Both the position numbers and the translations under genes were made by a program. Source: Lachnospiraceae bacterium (lineage in GTDB: Bacteria > Bacillota_A > Clostridia > Lachnospirales > Lachnospiraceae). From it: 16,408 nucleotides of DNA. Location: NCBI GenBank assembly GCA_017613055.1, contig JAGAES010000057.1:1-16408 (forward strand), read 5' to 3'. The notes below the pieces were generated by a model. The model was not told where the DNA came from. It saw nothing but the letters and a program-made list of their open reading frames with translations, and did no database searches. Within the stretch, counting starts at the first letter, position 1. The number at the start of each line of letters is the position of its first letter. This document shows, in pieces, positions 15,016 through 16,408 of the stretch.

Positions 15016-16245
15016 TTACCATTCAAAAGCATTGATGGACGGATCCTGCATCGCTCCGTACCAGGCCGGCTTGCGTTCAAGTCCGCCGACTGCGAGCTTG
15101 AAGAGCACGGGCTTGTCGCCGCTCTTCCACGAATCGCCGTCCGTAAGTCCCCAGACGGTGATTGAATCGATATTGATCTCGCCGCTTTGTTTTGCCTGCT
15201 CCATATACTGGAATACAAGCTTATACTTTATGCTTTGCATCGTATCGGCATATTCGGTATTCGACTGTTCAATGTCGAGCTCCGTTATCTGAATCTTATA
15301 ACCGGCTGCCGAAAACTTCTTGGCAACCTTATATACGTCGTTCTGGACGTTCTGTCCCGAAGACAGATGACACTGCATTCCGATGCCGTCGATATTGCCT
15401 GCAGCCTGAATCGGCGCAAGCGCGTCGAGAATCTCTTTCGTCTTCTCGTAGCAGTTGTAATCGTTATAATAGAGGTCCGCCGTACCGTCGGAATACTTTC
15501 TTGCATATTCGAACGCATACTGAATGAAATCCGGACCGATTGTCTCATACCAGAGATTGTTCGTCTTACGGATTGCGTGCTCGTCGCCGGTTCCTTTGTC
15601 AATGCCTTCGTTGACAACGTCCCATGCATAGATGACGCCCGGATAATTGGTCTGGCAGTATTCCATGACCTGACGGATGTAGCTCTCAAGCCGCTTTAAC
15701 ATGACTTCTCTTGAGCAAAGCGGGCTGTTGTCGCCATAATCCTCGGTAAAGAACCACTTCGGTGTCTGGGAATACCAGCAAAGCGTATGGCCGCGCACAG
15801 AAAAGCCGTTCGCAACCGCAAATTCCATACCGTTCTTGATCGCGCCGAACGCAAGCACCGGCTCGGTATTCGTATCCGGATAACCCGCAACGGTTGCGGC
15901 CCGGTCAAGCAAAGAATCCGGTTTCATTTCGTTTCCGAATGTGAAGCTGTTGAATTCCTGCTTCACGACATCCATCTGCTCGGCCTTCAGAAACGTGGTA
16001 CGCGCCAAAGCTACACCGACTTTAAAGGTTCCTTCGTAGCGGTCCTTCAGGTGCTTGTCCGCCCATTCCGCTTTCAGGTCGGGCGTCGGCGAAGGCGTCG
16101 GCTCCTCGGTAGGGGTAGGCGTTACTTCTTCGGTCGGCTCAGCAGTCGGCGTTGCCGCATTGCTGCCGCTCTTCTTTCCGCATGCGGAAAATGTCATGGC
16201 AGCGATCAAAAGAATCGCCGTCAGCATGGAAAATCTGCGTTTCAT
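15016..16245 (-). CDS. Lipoprotein endo-1,4-beta-xylanase (GH10)
   Basis: This enzyme cleaves internal beta-1,4 links in xylan at the cell surface. The ATG at 16245 is chosen because AAAAGGAG lies 5 bp before it; the open frame upstream runs into tRNA-Glu. The 409-residue protein has a lipoprotein signal with Cys22 (FSAC), a Thr/Pro/Glu linker (31-55) and a single GH10 barrel (about 58-409). Visible GH10 marks are FGNEMKPDS (103-111), GHTLCWYSQTP (152-162), WDVVNEG with acid/base Glu213, and ITELDI with nucleophile Glu322. The position after Trp157 is Tyr where His is usual. No carbohydrate-binding module is present. Together with the lipoprotein esterase at 210-1238 it suggests surface breakdown of substituted xylan. 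It is followed after 21 bp by alaS. Confidence 0.95.
   Translation of the reverse strand: MKRRFSMLTAILLIAAMTFSACGKKSGSNAATPTAEPTEEVTPTPTEEPTPSPTPDLKAEWADKHLKDRYEGTFKVGVALARTTFLKAEQMDVVKQEFNSFTFGNEMKPDSLLDRAATVAGYPDTNTEPVLAFGAIKNGMEFAVANGFSVRGHTLCWYSQTPKWFFTEDYGDNSPLCSREVMLKRLESYIRQVMEYCQTNYPGVIYAWDVVNEGIDKGTGDEHAIRKTNNLWYETIGPDFIQYAFEYARKYSDGTADLYYNDYNCYEKTKEILDALAPIQAAGNIDGIGMQCHLSSGQNVQNDVYKVAKKFSAAGYKIQITELDIEQSNTEYADTMQSIKYKLVFQYMEQAKQSGEINIDSITVWGLTDGDSWKSGDKPVLFKLAVGGLERKPAWYGAMQDPSINAFEW
16081..16155 (-). repeat. Low-complexity Thr/Pro linker-coding repeat in the xylanase gene
   Basis: Imperfect GTCGGCGT-like units encode a Thr/Pro/Glu-rich spacer (residues 31-55) between the lipid anchor and the catalytic domain. 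It resembles the esterase linker at 1035-1106 in composition. Confidence 0.55.
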
Positions 16246-16250
16246 AATAT

Positions 16251-16258
16251 CTCCTTTT
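16251..16258 (-). promoter_or_regulatory. Ribosome binding site deciding the xylanase start
   Basis: AAAAGGAG on the minus strand lies 5 bp before the ATG at 16245. It rejects the longer open frame that would run through the terminator and tRNA-Glu. Confidence 0.75.
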
Positions 16259-16276
16259 AGCAATCCTGTTTTACAG

Positions 16277-16304
16277 AAAAAACCGGATTCAAAGAATCCG
16301 GTTT
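16277..16304 (-). terminator. Intrinsic terminator of tRNA-Glu
   Basis: An 11-bp perfect stem (arms 16280-16290 and 16294-16304) with a 3-nt loop runs directly into a T run on the minus strand (16277-16282). It starts 7 nt after the tRNA 3' end. The xylanase start codon is about 31 bp beyond the T run. Confidence 0.9.
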
Positions 16305-16311
16305 GGGGAAG

Positions 16312-16383
16312 CAGCTTGTGGGGGAATCGAACCCCCGTTTCCGCCGTGAGAGGGCGGCGTCTTGACCGCTTGACCAACAAGCC
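16312..16383 (-). tRNA. tRNA-Glu (anticodon CTC)
   Basis: This is a 72-nt tRNA with acceptor arms GGCTTGT and ACAAGCT, the first pair being G1-U72. It has a D arm, an anticodon stem CCGCC/GGCGG with loop CTCTCAC and anticodon CTC (16348-16350), a 4-nt variable loop and a T arm GGGGG-TTCGATT-CCCCC. Discriminator G73 fits glutamate. It reads GAG. The CCA end is not encoded. It is followed directly by a strong terminator and the xylanase gene. Confidence 0.95.
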
Positions 16384-16399
16384 AAATGCTGCATAACGA

Positions 16400-16408
16400 A
16401 TGATACCA
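16400..16408 (-). promoter_or_regulatory. Possible tRNA-Glu promoter (-10) at the window edge
   Basis: The minus strand reads TGGTATCAT, an extended -10 candidate 16 bp before the tRNA 5' end. Any -35 lies outside the window. The tRNA could instead belong to an array that starts further right. Confidence 0.35.

Noticed and set aside
16264..16276. Short palindrome CTGTAAAACAG between the tRNA-Glu terminator and the xylanase as an operator
   Set aside because: The arms are only 4 bp with a 3-bp centre; too short to separate from chance, with no second copy at the esterase gene.
16246..16380. 45-codon N-terminal extension of the xylanase frame
   Set aside because: It would translate the terminator and most of tRNA-Glu. 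A clear ribosome binding site and lipoprotein signal mark the start at 16245.

Overview
The window is a dense stretch of bacterial chromosome of roughly even base composition. Every gene I can support lies on the minus strand, so transcription runs from right (16408) to left (1). The gene families point to an anaerobic member of the Clostridia, most likely a fibre-degrading gut or rumen Lachnospiraceae. They include a 58-residue S21 protein, clostridial-type AlaRS, MiaB and ProB without a PUA domain, an HI0933-family flavoprotein, a COG2509 flavoprotein, a SpoVB/MurJ-like flippase, and lipoprotein carbohydrate-active enzymes with Thr/Pro linkers. This placement is inferred from protein character, not from a database match.

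Layout in transcription order: tRNA-Glu(CTC) with an intrinsic terminator (16312-16383, 16277-16304); a lipoprotein GH10 xylanase (15016-16245) followed after 21 bp by alaS (12319-14994); rpsU with its own sigma-A-type promoter and strong terminator (12017-12290, 11964-11996); then a long tightly packed unit, phoH-ybeY-murJ/spoVB-like-HI0933 flavoprotein-COG2509 flavoprotein-proB-DUF896-MTHFS-proA-miaB (1421-11942), running into tRNA-Ser(CGA) (1295-1383) and ending at the terminator at 1254-1286; a lipoprotein CE1-type esterase (210-1238) with a terminator at 113-148; and the first 31 codons of another lipoprotein, cut by the left edge.

Functionally, the centre is housekeeping: ribosome and rRNA maturation (S21, PhoH, YbeY), tRNA charging and modification (AlaRS, MiaB, two tRNAs), proline synthesis (ProB, ProA), folate recycling (MTHFS) and envelope lipid flipping. 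The flanks carry surface-anchored plant cell wall enzymes: a xylanase and a feruloyl/acetyl-xylan-type esterase that could act on the same substrate. No gap exceeds 300 bases; the longest, 11876-12016 and 12194-12318, hold promoters, leaders and a terminator.

I see no mobile element, CRISPR array, phage gene, integrase, T-box or classical riboswitch, and no clear sign of an undescribed multi-gene system. The most unusual signals concern layout. Both carbohydrate-active enzyme genes sit directly behind a tRNA and its terminator with almost no promoter space. A third lipoprotein gene appears to start from a promoter that overlaps the preceding terminator. alaS appears to be transcribed behind a xylanase. 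The tRNA-Ser(CGA) anticodon arm is atypical.
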